From contig NZ_JACHMZ010000001.1 of NCBI RefSeq assembly GCF_014205165.1, forward strand, positions 1,276,001 to 1,340,000: a stretch of 64,000 bases of DNA, given 5' to 3'. This document shows positions 1 through 7,818 of this stretch, piece after piece; the first letter of the stretch is position 1; each line of letters starts with the position of its first letter. The notes below the pieces were generated by a model. It saw nothing but the letters and a program-made list of their open reading frames with translations. It had not been told where the DNA came from and ran no database searches. The translations under genes and the position numbers were made by a program. This DNA comes from Micromonospora carbonacea (GTDB taxonomy: Bacteria; Actinomycetota; Actinomycetes; Mycobacteriales; Micromonosporaceae).

Positions 1-2
1 CC

Positions 3-1691
3 GGGCACGACCGGTGCCTGGTCAGCCTCTCCCGGGGCGGCTCCGACGCCACCGTCGTGCGCGAGTTCGACCTGGTCCGCCGGGCCTTCGTCGCCGACGG
101 CTTCACCCTCGCCGAGGCCAAGAGCGACGTCACCTGGGTCGACGCCGACCACATACTCGTCGCCACCGACTTCGGCCCCGGCTCGCTCACCACCTCCGGC
201 TACCCCCGCACGGTCCGCCGGTGGCGGCGGGGCACGCCACTGCCGTCCGCCGAGGTCGTCTTCGCCGGCCAGGCCGACGACGTCTCCGCGTACGCCTCGC
301 ACGACCACACGCCCGGCTTCGAGCGCACCTTCGTGGGCCGCCGCCTCGACTTCTTCCGCTCGGAGCCCTACCTGCTGACGCCCGCCGGGGAGCGGGTGCG
401 CATCGACGTGCCGGCCGACGCCCACTGGGACGCGCACCGGGAGTGGCTGCTGATCGGGCTGCGCTCGCCGTGGACGGTCGACGGGGTGACCCATCCCGCG
501 GGCGCGCTGCTGGCGGCCCGGTTCGACGCGTTCCTCGCCGGCGGGCGGGAGCTGACGACGCTGTTCACGCCGGACGAGCGCACCGCGCTGAGCTACCACG
601 CGTGGACCCGCGACCGCCTGATCCTGGCCACCCTCGCCGACGTGCGCAGCAGACTAGAGGTGCTCACCCCCGGCGTTCCCGGCGCTTCCGGCCCGGCGGA
701 GGGCTGGCGGCGGGAGCCGCTCGCCGGCGTGCCGGAGTTCGAGCACACCCGGCTCGTGGACACCGACCCGGACGTCGGCGACGCGTACCTGCTGGCCTCC
801 GAGGGGTTCCGGCAGCCGGCGACGCTGCGGCTCGGGCAGGTCGGCGGCCCCGTCGAGACGCTCAAGCGGGCACCGGCGTTCTTCGACGCCGCCGGCCTCA
901 CCGAACGCCAGCACTTCGCCACCTCCGCCGACGGCACCCGGGTCCCGTACTTCCTGGTCGGTGACCCCGACGCGGCCGGCGGGCCGACCCTGCTCACCGG
1001 GTACGGCGGCTTCGAGGTCCCCGAGCTGCCGCACTACAGCGGCATCGTCGGCCGGGGCTGGCTGGCCCGGGGCGGCAGCTACGTGGTGGCGAACATCCGG
1101 GGCGGCGGCGAATACGGCCCCGCGTGGCACCGGGCCGCGCTGCGGGAGAACCGACCCAGGGCGTACGAGGACTTCGCCGCCGTCGCCGCCGACCTGGTGG
1201 CCCGGGGCATCACCACCCCGGCGCGCCTCGGCATGGAGGGCGGCAGCAACGGCGGCCTGCTGGCGGGCGTGATGCTGACCCGCTATCCCGAGCTGTTCGG
1301 CGCGGTCGTCGCGCACGTGCCGCTGCTGGACATGCGCCGCTACCACAAGCTGCTCGCCGGGGCGTCCTGGATGGCCGAGTACGGCGACCCCGACGACCCC
1401 GCCGACTGGGCCTTCCTGCGCGAATACTCGCCGTACCACAACGTCGACGAAGATCGGGCGTATCCGCCGACGCTGCTGGTCACCTCCACCCGCGACGACC
1501 GGGTGCACCCGGGGCACGCCCGCAAGATGGCCGCCCGGCTGCGCGAGCGCGGGCACGAGGTGGCGTACTACGAGAACGTGGAGGGCGGGCACGGCGCGGC
1601 GGCGAACAACGCGCAACGGGCGTTCGTGTGGGCCCTGACCCTGGAGTTCCTCTGGCACCACCTGGCCGAACCGGCGCAGCAGACGCAGTAG
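3..1691 (+). CDS. Prolyl oligopeptidase family serine peptidase (S9A), 5' end outside the window
   Basis: Hydrolase that cleaves short peptides after proline, or a related S9A peptidase. The reading frame is open to the left edge and codes for family-typical sequence (LVSLSRGGSDA) before the first in-window GTG at 57, so the gene is truncated by the window; full members are about 700 residues. The C-terminal catalytic alpha/beta-hydrolase domain is complete. It shows the GYGGFE oxyanion region, the nucleophile serine in GGSNGGLL, an aspartate in TSTRDDRVHP and a histidine in VEGGHGAA. The N-terminal part is the beta-propeller. No signal peptide can be judged. It is followed by a repeat-rich gap and appears to be the last gene of its unit. 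Confidence 0.9.
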   Translation, partial: GHDRCLVSLSRGGSDATVVREFDLVRRAFVADGFTLAEAKSDVTWVDADHILVATDFGPGSLTTSGYPRTVRRWRRGTPLPSAEVVFAGQADDVSAYASHDHTPGFERTFVGRRLDFFRSEPYLLTPAGERVRIDVPADAHWDAHREWLLIGLRSPWTVDGVTHPAGALLAARFDAFLAGGRELTTLFTPDERTALSYHAWTRDRLILATLADVRSRLEVLTPGVPGASGPAEGWRREPLAGVPEFEHTRLVDTDPDVGDAYLLASEGFRQPATLRLGQVGGPVETLKRAPAFFDAAGLTERQHFATSADGTRVPYFLVGDPDAAGGPTLLTGYGGFEVPELPHYSGIVGRGWLARGGSYVVANIRGGGEYGPAWHRAALRENRPRAYEDFAAVAADLVARGITTPARLGMEGGSNGGLLAGVMLTRYPELFGAVVAHVPLLDMRRYHKLLAGASWMAEYGDPDDPADWAFLREYSPYHNVDEDRAYPPTLLVTSTRDDRVHPGHARKMAARLRERGHEVAYYENVEGGHGAAANNAQRAFVWALTLEFLWHHLAEPAQQTQ

Positions 1692-2067
1692 GCGCAGCGG
1701 GCGTAGCGCCCTGCGGCGCCCTGCCCGGTGCGCGGCTTCGCTGCGGCCCTGCCCTGCCCCGCCCTGCCCCGCCCCGCGCCGCCCTGCGCCGATCTTGCAC
1801 TTTGGGCCCCCCAGATGGGCGTTTCACCCCTTTTGCTGGGGCCGCAAGTGCAAGATCGGCGCGGGGAGGGGGAGGGCGGGGGAGGGGCTTCGGCGGCCGG
1901 CGTGTCCCTCACCGGGCCACGGACGGCTCGGGTACGGTCGTCCGTCGCTTCCGGAGACGACACGCCGCCGCCCGTCTCCCCCGCAGACGGCCATGGCTGG
2001 TTGCGGCATTCTGCCTACCCTGTCGCTGCGTTTTCGGGGACCGCCCGCTGTCGCGGAGGTGCGCCGG
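1692..2067. repeat. Intergenic element of about 300 bp, copy 1 (inverted repeat around a GATCTTGCAC arm)
   Basis: No gene is credible here. After a CCCCGCGCC-rich tract, an 11-bp inverted repeat has arms at 1790-1800 (CGATCTTGCAC) and 1848-1858, enclosing TTTGGGCCCC and GGGGCC. About 100 bp on is a GGAGACGACACGCCGCC block followed by CGTCTCC. The same order of blocks recurs at about 58.9-59.3 kb. The hairpin lies 100 bp past the peptidase stop and could also work as its terminator; that is inference. Confidence 0.7.
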
Positions 2068-2667
2068 CTACCCGTTGGGCTGCGGCTGGTCCGCTCCCTG
2101 GCCGGGTTCACCGGTCCTCCGGTCGCGGGCGTGGCCGGAGAGTTCCCGGAAGAACACCGGTGGCAGCACGACCCTGCCCTCGTTTCCGATCGGTGAGGGC
2201 GCGAGCGGGATGAGCAGGTCGGTGTTGGGTGAGTGCAGCCACAGGGCCATCAGGTACAGCGCGGGAATCCGCAGCAGCCGTAGTTCGAAACCGGCCGTCG
2301 CGAGTTGGGGCAGCGCCCGCGCGGCCCGTACGGCGGTCGCGGTGGCTCTGACGTACGGGCCTTCGTTGAACGATGGCGGACGACTGCCGTCCGGTGTCTC
2401 CGTACTCTCGGCGCTGGCGATCACCTCGCCACCGGATTCGAGCAGGAAGCGCCAGCCTCCCGGGCGTGCCCGATCCAGGCCGCCGCCGGCCTCGACGTCG
2501 TCGAGGCCCATGGTGAACACCTGGTGTGGGGTGGACACCTGCACGTCCTCGGGGGCGGCGGCGCCCAGCGCGGGCAGGCCCATGCCCCGAACTCCGGCGA
2601 CGCGGCCGAGCTTGGCGCGTGTCTCCTCCCGCATCCGCCCCGGCGGCTCAGGCATATTCAACGGCAT
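2068..2667 (-). CDS. Hypothetical protein, partner of the cysteine protease upstream
   Basis: I do not recognise this 199-residue protein. It begins MPLNMPEPPGRMREE. The start is supported by a GAGGAG ribosome site 7 bases before the ATG, and that site overlaps the stop of the protease gene, so the two are translationally coupled. The middle (VQVSTPHQVFTMGLDDV, WRFLLESGGEVIASAES) looks like a compact beta-rich fold. The C-terminal third is rich in leucine and proline. No signal peptide or clear membrane segment is visible. Tight coupling suggests it works with, or controls, the protease. It may be an inhibitor, a substrate or a carrier; nothing in the sequence decides this. Confidence 0.75.
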   Translation of the reverse strand: MPLNMPEPPGRMREETRAKLGRVAGVRGMGLPALGAAAPEDVQVSTPHQVFTMGLDDVEAGGGLDRARPGGWRFLLESGGEVIASAESTETPDGSRPPSFNEGPYVRATATAVRAARALPQLATAGFELRLLRIPALYLMALWLHSPNTDLLIPLAPSPIGNEGRVVLPPVFFRELSGHARDRRTGEPGQGADQPQPNG

Positions 2668-2678
2668 TGCGAAGCTCC

Positions 2679-3233
2679 TCAGGGCTGGGACTTCATGGAA
2701 GCGGTCCAGGTGCCATTCGTCTTGTATTTGTCCCGCAATTCCTCGTACGGAATGATGTACGTGCCGTCCCAGGGGTCGTGAACCCAGACGTCCGTCACGG
2801 TGCCGTCTTCGAGTTGGCTGTACCCGAAGATGTTCACTATGTGGCCGCCGCCGCCTGCCCACGCGATATTCAGGAGAATTGGCCGGTTGTTCGCCACCTC
2901 CTGCGTGATCTCCTGCTTCGACAGCACTCCGAGTCTCGGGCCGGCGGCCTTGTGCCCGACCTTCTGGAGTGGCCCTTCGTCGGGCCACCAGCCCTCGTTG
3001 CAGTTCCAGGGGCCCCCGTTGGGTCCGCAGCAGTCGAACTTCGGCTGGCCGGGGTTCTGCCTGAACCACTCACTGTACTTGTCGTTGAGCACCGCCGTGG
3101 CCAGGCCGCACTGAGTCCAGTCGGTCATCTTGTTGTAGTGATGGGCGACGCTGGCGGTGGTCGCATTCCAGCACCAGTTGGTCTTCTGCTGCAATTGGCC
3201 CACGTAGCCAGAGAGTGCCTGGTATTGGGTCAT
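2679..3233 (-). CDS. Papain-like cysteine protease, AvrRpt2/C70-like
   Basis: A 184-residue protein consisting almost only of a papain-like cysteine protease fold of the AvrRpt2 type. The N-terminus carries QLQQKTNWCWNATTASV with the candidate nucleophile Cys21. A glycine run leads to candidate His131 in GGGGHIVNIFGY, and VHDPW with Asp153 follows as third catalytic residue. No signal peptide is seen, so it is either cytoplasmic or exported by a non-classical route. Ribosome site AAAGGA lies 8 bases before the ATG. Downstream, a 199-residue gene starts 11 bases after its stop. Upstream is an unusually AT-rich stretch. AvrRpt2 relatives in bacteria include secreted effectors and stand-alone housekeeping proteases; which applies here is unknown. 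Confidence 0.8.
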   Translation of the reverse strand: MTQYQALSGYVGQLQQKTNWCWNATTASVAHHYNKMTDWTQCGLATAVLNDKYSEWFRQNPGQPKFDCCGPNGGPWNCNEGWWPDEGPLQKVGHKAAGPRLGVLSKQEITQEVANNRPILLNIAWAGGGGHIVNIFGYSQLEDGTVTDVWVHDPWDGTYIIPYEELRDKYKTNGTWTASMKSQP

Positions 3234-3516
3234 CCGACGTCCTTTCGCTGGGGCGGCCGGCGCCGGCGGCGCATCCTGGGTGGCGGAGTTAGAAGTATGC
3301 CACAGGGGGAGGCGTATTCATTTCAAGTCCATTATCAGACAGTCAGCGTCCGGGGGCTTTGCTCTGATTTGCTGGATATGCGCTTGCCGATTATTAACAC
3401 CATTGTTCAATTGTTGTTTTCAGGCGAACGGAAAGCCCCTTCTCGGATGGCGATTCGTAACGGTGATCGATCAGGTGCTGCGGTGGCCGGGGCGGACCCG
3501 CCCGGCCTCCGGAACT
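3234..3516. other. AT-rich promoter region upstream of the C70-like protease
   Basis: Between about 3285 and 3480 the base composition falls sharply compared with the rest of the window, with runs such as CATTGTTCAATTGTTG. No coding potential is convincing. It must hold the promoter of the leftward protease gene; a specific -10/-35 pair cannot be chosen by eye. Atypical composition together with a C70-like gene hints at horizontal acquisition. Confidence 0.5.
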
Positions 3517-3560
3517 GCCTCCGCGCGGGGCCCTGCCCGAGCAGGGCCCCGCGCGGAGGC
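3517..3560 (-). terminator. Strong intrinsic hairpin after the small secreted protein gene
   Basis: A perfect 20-bp stem has arms 3517-3536 and 3541-3560 and a four-base loop, ending 6 bases beyond the stop of the leftward gene at 3566. There is no U-tract, as is common in actinobacterial terminators. Confidence 0.85.
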
Positions 3561-3565
3561 GTCGG

Positions 3566-3877
3566 TCAGCGGGCCTCGATGAAGATGTCGGTCACGTGGC
3601 TCGGGCTCTTGCAGGACGAGTAGGCGGTGTGGGTGCCGCCGTCGGACCAGCCGTACCAGCCCGAGTTGGTCGAACCGGCGTAGTAGCACCAGGTGACGAC
3701 CCGCCACTCTCCCCGCCCGGTGCAGGTTCCCCACGCGGTGTTCGCGTTGTTGTAGCCCTTGGTGCACTTGGTCGGATCGACCGCCAAGGCGGGCGCGGCG
3801 AGAGCGAGCGCCCCCGTCAGCAGGCCCGCGAAGGCGGCTGTGGCGACGCGGACGGGCCCGCGCTTGGGGTTCAACAT
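3566..3877 (-). CDS. Small secreted protein, hypothetical
   Basis: A 103-residue preprotein with a classical signal peptide: basic start MLNPKRGPVR, hydrophobic core to about residue 28, and an ALA-type cleavage site near residue 32. The mature part is about 70 residues, rich in Tyr, Trp, Ser and Gly, with four cysteines (KCTKG, GTCTG, TWCYY, SSCKS) that could form two disulfides. I do not recognise the family. Start supported by GGAGGA six bases before the ATG. A 20-bp terminator hairpin follows directly. It sits next to an XRE-SH3 membrane protein whose extracellular part is also small and cysteine-bearing, but there is no overlap to prove co-regulation. Confidence 0.75.
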   Translation of the reverse strand: MLNPKRGPVRVATAAFAGLLTGALALAAPALAVDPTKCTKGYNNANTAWGTCTGRGEWRVVTWCYYAGSTNSGWYGWSDGGTHTAYSSCKSPSHVTDIFIEAR

Positions 3878-4048
3878 GCTGTCCTCCGGAGATCATCGAC
3901 CGCGGCGGGTGCCCCGGTGATGCCATCTCCGCACGCCGCAGCGTTGTTCGGGCCCGGCGACGGACTACCAGGGCCGGCGACGGTCTATCGGCGGCGACGC
4001 CGGCAGGCCGGGGCACCGCGTGCATCCGTCCCGGCGAGAGCAGCGAGG

Positions 4049-4906
4049 TCAGCGGGGCGTGCAGGTCGGCAGTCCCATGCCGCCCCGGTACCGTGCTTCG
4101 ACGTACACCTCCGACAGGTATCCCGTCCGCCCGTCGTGCAGGACGACCTCGTACCAGATGTTGGAGGACACCCCATTCGGGTTCGTCTCGATGCCCTCGC
4201 TGGTGAGATCCCGGTTGGTGATCTTGTCGCCGACGACCTGGCAGCGCGCCACCAGGACCGCGCCGCTCCAGACCTCGGTGCCGGGCACCTTGCAACCCCG
4301 CTTGGCGCAGAACGGCGCCGGCCTGCCGGACAGGTAGGCCGGCGTGGTGTCCTCGGCGAGGCCGGATGGCCCGATCGCCACCTTGTTCTGTACGACGAGC
4401 GCGGCAGGAGCGCCGGCCGACGGCGCGGCCGGTGCCTGGTTGCCCCCTCCCTCGGAGCTGCGGGACCCGAGGGCCAGCGGCACTGACAGCAGGAGTACGC
4501 CCAGCGGGACCACGGCAAGGAGGGCCCAGCGGAGCCGACGGCGGATCGCCGGCTGTCCGGCGACCAGGGGCGACGCATCGTCAGGGAGATCGGCGACGGT
4601 AGCTGCCGCGCCACTGCGTGACGGCGACTCTGCCGGCCGTATCGCCTCCTGCGCCGTCTCCCACCTCACCCGCCACTGACGGACATCGCCGCCGCATGCC
4701 CTGACGAACGCCTCGACCGTCTCCCAGGTGGGCAGATGATCGCCGCCGGCAGCTTCGGCCAGGGCGGTTCTGGACCGGCCCGACGCGCGCGACATCTGGA
4801 GGTACTTCGGCGAGCCTGCTGCTTCGCGGAGCTGTCGAAGCTCTGCGGCAAACGACTGGATGGGGCCCGCTTCAGGGTCAATCTGGCGTTCGGGACGAGG
4901 CACCAT
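4049..4906 (-). CDS. XRE-type helix-turn-helix protein with one membrane segment and an extracytoplasmic SH3-like domain
   Basis: 285 residues in three parts. Residues 17-90 resemble an actinobacterial helix-turn-helix (FAAELRQLREAAGSPKY, ASGRSRTALAEAAGG). Residues 126-146 form a single membrane helix after RRRLR. Beyond an Ala/Pro/Gly linker, residues 170-285 form an outer domain with four cysteines and an SH3-like end (DGRTGYLSEVYVEARY). This matches the known layout of membrane-anchored one-component sensors in which the SH3-like part reads the cell wall or a ligand; the role here is inferred. It lies between a small secreted protein gene and the CRISPR array. Confidence 0.75.
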   Translation of the reverse strand: MVPRPERQIDPEAGPIQSFAAELRQLREAAGSPKYLQMSRASGRSRTALAEAAGGDHLPTWETVEAFVRACGGDVRQWRVRWETAQEAIRPAESPSRSGAAATVADLPDDASPLVAGQPAIRRRLRWALLAVVPLGVLLLSVPLALGSRSSEGGGNQAPAAPSAGAPAALVVQNKVAIGPSGLAEDTTPAYLSGRPAPFCAKRGCKVPGTEVWSGAVLVARCQVVGDKITNRDLTSEGIETNPNGVSSNIWYEVVLHDGRTGYLSEVYVEARYRGGMGLPTCTPR

Positions 4907-5031
4907 GACTCCAGGTCACTGCAACATCACGACCGGTGCGCGACTGCGCCGATCGATAGTAGTCGCTGACAGTCGCAGCGCGCCATCGCCCCGACTGCCG
5001 TTGTGCGGCAGCTTCACACCTACAGGACACA

Positions 5032-5608
5032 CGGGGCACCCCGCATGCGCGCGGAGCAGGTCGTGGAGCTGGACCCGCACAACGGGCCGGGAGGATCACC
5101 CCCGCGTGCGCGGGGAGCAGCGTGCGGGCCAAGCCTCGGTGGTCGACAGCACGGGATCACCCCCGCGTGCGCGGGGCACAGTTCGCGTCCACGGCGGTCA
5201 AGCCGACAGCGTGCGGATCACCCCCGCGTGCGCGGGGCACAGGAGGGTGGTGCGCCGACGGCGGCGTCGGTGGCGGGATCACCCCCGCGTGCGCGGGGCA
5301 CAGGTTCGTGATCGGTCGGCGGGCCGATCGGCTCGAGGATCACCCCCGCGTGCGCGGGGCACAGAGCGCGGCGGCGACCTGCGTCGTCGAGTTGACGGGA
5401 TCACCCCCGCGTGCGCGGGGCACAGGACGAAGTGACCCCAGTTTCTACACTTCCCTATGGATCACCCCCGCGTGCGCGGGGCACAGGCCAACGGCGATGA
5501 CGAGGCCGTCGCGGAGCTGGGATCACCCCCGCGTGCGCGGGGCACAGTACCGGGGTTCGGCTACCCGGACATCGTGCGGAGGATCACCCCCGCGTGCGCG
5601 GGGCACAG
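5032..5608. CRISPR. Orphan type I-E-like CRISPR array: 9 repeats, 8 spacers, plus one decayed terminal repeat
   Basis: Nine 28-bp repeats start at 5093, 5154, 5215, 5276, 5337, 5398, 5459, 5520 and 5581; period is exactly 61 with 33-bp spacers. The unit begins GGATCACCCCCGCGTG and ends CGGGGCACAG. The stem is CCCCGCG-TG-CGCGGGG, as in type I-E arrays of actinobacteria. The repeat at 5093 ends GAGCAG instead of GCACAG. One period earlier (5032-5059) a degenerate repeat also ends GAGCAG and matches at 19 of its last 21 positions, followed by a 33-bp spacer. Decay at the low-coordinate end and comparison with known I-E repeats both indicate transcription on the minus strand from a leader above 5609. 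No cas gene is present in the window, so interference would need cas genes elsewhere. Confidence 0.97.
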
Positions 5609-5760
5609 GCTTCCTGACCTGGGGCGCCATAGATCAACTGCGCGGATTTCATTCACTTTGCTGGCCAAGATCACATCCTGAGTGGTGGCTGGGCGTCCAG
5701 GCTAGGTGGTGAACAGCCTACGAGTTGACCGGCGTTTTCGGTGGGCAGGAGAGGAACCGT
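5609..5760 (-). promoter_or_regulatory. Probable CRISPR leader
   Basis: About 150 bp past the last perfect repeat is less GC-rich than its surroundings (ATAGATCAACTGCG, GGATTTCATTCACTTTG) and holds no gene. It lies at the non-decayed end of the array, which is the expected leader side. No precise promoter can be named. Confidence 0.5.
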
Positions 5761-5780
5761 GGCGCAGCCTCCTGCCAGTT

Positions 5781-5981
5781 TCAGCAGCCAGGTGGCTGGG
5801 CCTTGACGTCCTCGATGAAGGTGGCCCAGGACGACGGGGTGAAGGTCAGCACCGGCCCGGTCACGTCCTTGCTGTCACGTAGCCCGACGACGCCCGGGAG
5901 GTTGTCGGCGACCTCGACGCAGTTGCCGCCGTTGTTGCTTCGGGTCGACTTGCGCCAGACGGCACCGGTCAGGTCAGGCAC
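5781..5981 (-). CDS. DUF397 domain protein
   Basis: A 66-residue protein that is entirely a DUF397 domain: WRKSTRSNNGGNCVEVA near the start, then VGLRDSKDVTGPVLTF and SSWATFIEDVK. DUF397 proteins are very common in Streptomyces and Micromonosporaceae and are encoded directly after an XRE/DUF5753 gene, as here (8-bp overlap with the upstream stop). The pairs are described as toxin-antitoxin-like or as developmental regulators of the Scr1 or BldB-associated type; the small member is thought to bind the helix-turn-helix partner. Its exact function is not established. Confidence 0.93.
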   Translation of the reverse strand: MPDLTGAVWRKSTRSNNGGNCVEVADNLPGVVGLRDSKDVTGPVLTFTPSSWATFIEDVKAQPPGC

Positions 5982-6924
5982 GGGAGTACTCCTCTGCGGC
6001 TTGCTGGATCAGGCTCTGGGATCGAGACTCGTTGAGGGCGCGGCTGGCCATGTCGGCCCAGATGGTGTTGTAGGCGGCTGTCTCGTGCGGCTTGTCGAGA
6101 TAGATCGCTCCGGTTGCGGCTTCCAGGTAGGCCACCGGTGGTTCCACCTCCTTGCCATGCTCGTCCCGTGGAAACTCCAAGATCGAGAAAGCTCCCGACA
6201 TTGCCCCGGCATGCAATCCGGCAGAAAAAGTAAGCACCTGCACGGTCACGTTGGGTAGCTGGGTGGCCTTCAGGATCTGATGGAGTTGTTCGGCCATGAT
6301 CGTTGCGTTGCCGACCGGGCGGCGTAACACGGCCTCGTTGATTATCACGCTCAGTTGCGGCGGGGAGAACCGGGTGAGGAGGGTCTGGCGCTCGGTCCTG
6401 AGCTGGATGGCCCGCCGCTGCTCCTCGGTGGCTTCCGCGTCGATTGCGCCACCGGGCATCCGGAAGACCTGCTCCGCGTAGGCGGGAGTCTGGAGCAGCC
6501 CGGGGACCAGCTCCGCCTCGTACTGCCGGATGTGCGAAGCCCCGGCCTCCAGTCCGATGTAGAGCTGGAACCATCGCGGCAGGCCGGAGCCGATGTAGTC
6601 GTGCCACCAGTTCTTGTTCTCCCGGGTGGCCGCTGTCATCGCGAGAAGCAGCTCGCTGTCCTCGGCGGACGCGCCGTAGAGGTCGAGCATCTGTTGCACG
6701 TCGGCCTGTCGGAAGCGGACGTGCTCCGCGCCGTTCTCGATCCGGTGCAGCGTTGCCCGTGCCCGATCCAGGCGTTCGGCGGCCTGTTCCATCGTCAGCC
6801 CTGCCGCCTTGCGGAGCGCCTCGAACTTGCGCCCGATCTGCCGCCGCAACATGGTCGATGCGGTCACCGCCTGTGACACTCTTCGCCTCCGCTGCTCGCG
6901 ATCCGTCGACACCCGAGCGTCCAA
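5974..6924 (-). CDS. XRE family regulator with DUF5753 domain (Scr1-type)
   Basis: 316 residues. A helix-turn-helix of the XRE family lies at about residues 28-85 (LRRQIGRKFEALRKAAGLTM, RARATLHRIENG). It is followed by the DUF5753 ligand-like domain, with the typical YEAELVPGLLQTPAYAE and a C-terminal Y-TIWADMASRAL region. The start is the TTG at 6924, preceded by GGAGGCGGG; a GTG four codons later is an alternative. The gene overlaps the DUF397 gene by 8 bp, so the two proteins are made together. It sits directly beside the CRISPR leader, but no link between them is visible. Confidence 0.9.
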   Translation of the reverse strand: MDARVSTDREQRRRRVSQAVTASTMLRRQIGRKFEALRKAAGLTMEQAAERLDRARATLHRIENGAEHVRFRQADVQQMLDLYGASAEDSELLLAMTAATRENKNWWHDYIGSGLPRWFQLYIGLEAGASHIRQYEAELVPGLLQTPAYAEQVFRMPGGAIDAEATEEQRRAIQLRTERQTLLTRFSPPQLSVIINEAVLRRPVGNATIMAEQLHQILKATQLPNVTVQVLTFSAGLHAGAMSGAFSILEFPRDEHGKEVEPPVAYLEAATGAIYLDKPHETAAYNTIWADMASRALNESRSQSLIQQAAEEYSRA

Positions 6925-7215
6925 TTGAACCCGCCTCCTGCTCCTTTAGCAATAGACACGTCACAGCGAGTGCTGAGCTATAGAGAATTCACATCTCCGA
7001 CTGCTCCGTTGAGACATTGCAATTGAGCAGACGCGGTGCTTCACTGCCTCTGCGGGCACTGTGGAATTTCCGCTGCTCAGTGGCCATGGCGTGCCCTGCT
7101 GTCGTACTCGCTGATCGAAGGCTGCGGTGGCAGGTGCCGGGCGGATCCGCCGGTGCGGTGCGGGCCGGCGGACCCGTCCCTCCACAGGTCAATCTCGACG
7201 AGAGGCAGGTCTGTC
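6925..7215. other. Divergent promoter region
   Basis: About 290 bp between the leftward XRE gene and the rightward DivIVA-like gene. The first 100 bp are AT-richer (AGCTATAGAGAATTCACATC, GACATTGCAATTGAGC) and probably hold both promoters. Short reading frames here do not look like real proteins. Confidence 0.5.
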
Positions 7216-7536
7216 ATGCGCGTCTTCCTGTTCCGCCGGGCCCGGCCGCGTCGCCGGCCGCCGGCCCACGGCGCGGCCGGGCGTCAGCCGGCGGCGGGTC
7301 GCCGGCTGCTGCCCTGGCAGGTGCGCGAGTGGCGGTTCCGGTCGGCCCGGTTCGGTCGGCGCGGGCTCGACCCGCGGGAGGTGCGGGAGTTCCTGGAGCG
7401 GATCGCCGTCGAGTTGGCCGCCGCGCACCACGCGCTTGCGCAGAGCCGCCGGGAGACCAGCCAGGTCAAGCTTGCGCTGTGCCGGTTGCGCGCCGAGGCG
7501 TCGCCCGCCCGCAACGAGCGGGGGTGGGGCCGGTGA
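7216..7536 (+). CDS. Small DivIVA-like domain protein
   Basis: 106 residues. The basic N-terminus (FRRARPRRRPPA) is followed by a short DivIVA-type motif, FRSARFGRRGLDPREVREFL, leading into a predicted helix (ERIAVELAAAHHALAQSRRE) that would form a short coiled coil. DivIVA and Wag31 proteins bind curved membrane and organise polar growth; this protein is far too short for that and is better regarded as a stand-alone DivIVA-motif protein, often seen near XRE/DUF397 genes. The ATG at 7216 is preceded by AGGCAGG. Its stop overlaps the next gene by the GTGA arrangement. Confidence 0.7.
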   Translation: MRVFLFRRARPRRRPPAHGAAGRQPAAGRRLLPWQVREWRFRSARFGRRGLDPREVREFLERIAVELAAAHHALAQSRRETSQVKLALCRLRAEASPARNERGWGR

Positions 7537-7787
7537 GCGAGCGGTTCGTCATCCACCTGCCAGTGGTCGCCAACGACCTGCTTTCGGCCCAGCGGTTGGC
7601 CCGGGTGGTGGCGCACTGGACGCACGTGTTGCCGCAGACCGAGCCCGGGGGCGCGACCGTCTCGCGGGAGGACGACCAGAACGTACGACACTGGGTCTTC
7701 TGTGACCGGATCATGGACGGCGGCCGGCGGTGTCTGCTGCGGCCGGACCACGAGGGCGCGTGTTCCCGCCGGCCGAGGCGGCGGTGA
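7533..7787 (+). CDS. Small hypothetical protein with Cys/His knuckle
   Basis: 84 residues starting at the GTG that overlaps the previous stop (GTGA), so it is translationally coupled to the DivIVA-like gene. The C-terminal half has WVFCDRIMDGGRRCLLRPDH followed by EGAC, a cysteine/histidine arrangement that could bind one zinc ion. No known family is recognised. The N-terminal half (FVIHLPVVANDLLSAQRLAR) is probably helical. Very likely a small accessory gene shared among related actinobacteria. Confidence 0.65.
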   Translation: MSERFVIHLPVVANDLLSAQRLARVVAHWTHVLPQTEPGGATVSREDDQNVRHWVFCDRIMDGGRRCLLRPDHEGACSRRPRRR

Positions 7788-7818
7788 GCGTGCGGCCGGA
7801 GGCCGGCGCGGCGTCGGG

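Noticed and set aside
5032..5681. Protein-coding frames through the CRISPR array
   Set aside because: They only translate the 61-bp repeat-spacer units.
6961..7192. Short minus-strand frames between the XRE gene and the DivIVA-like gene
   Set aside because: No ribosome site and no sequence character; the segment fits a divergent promoter region better.
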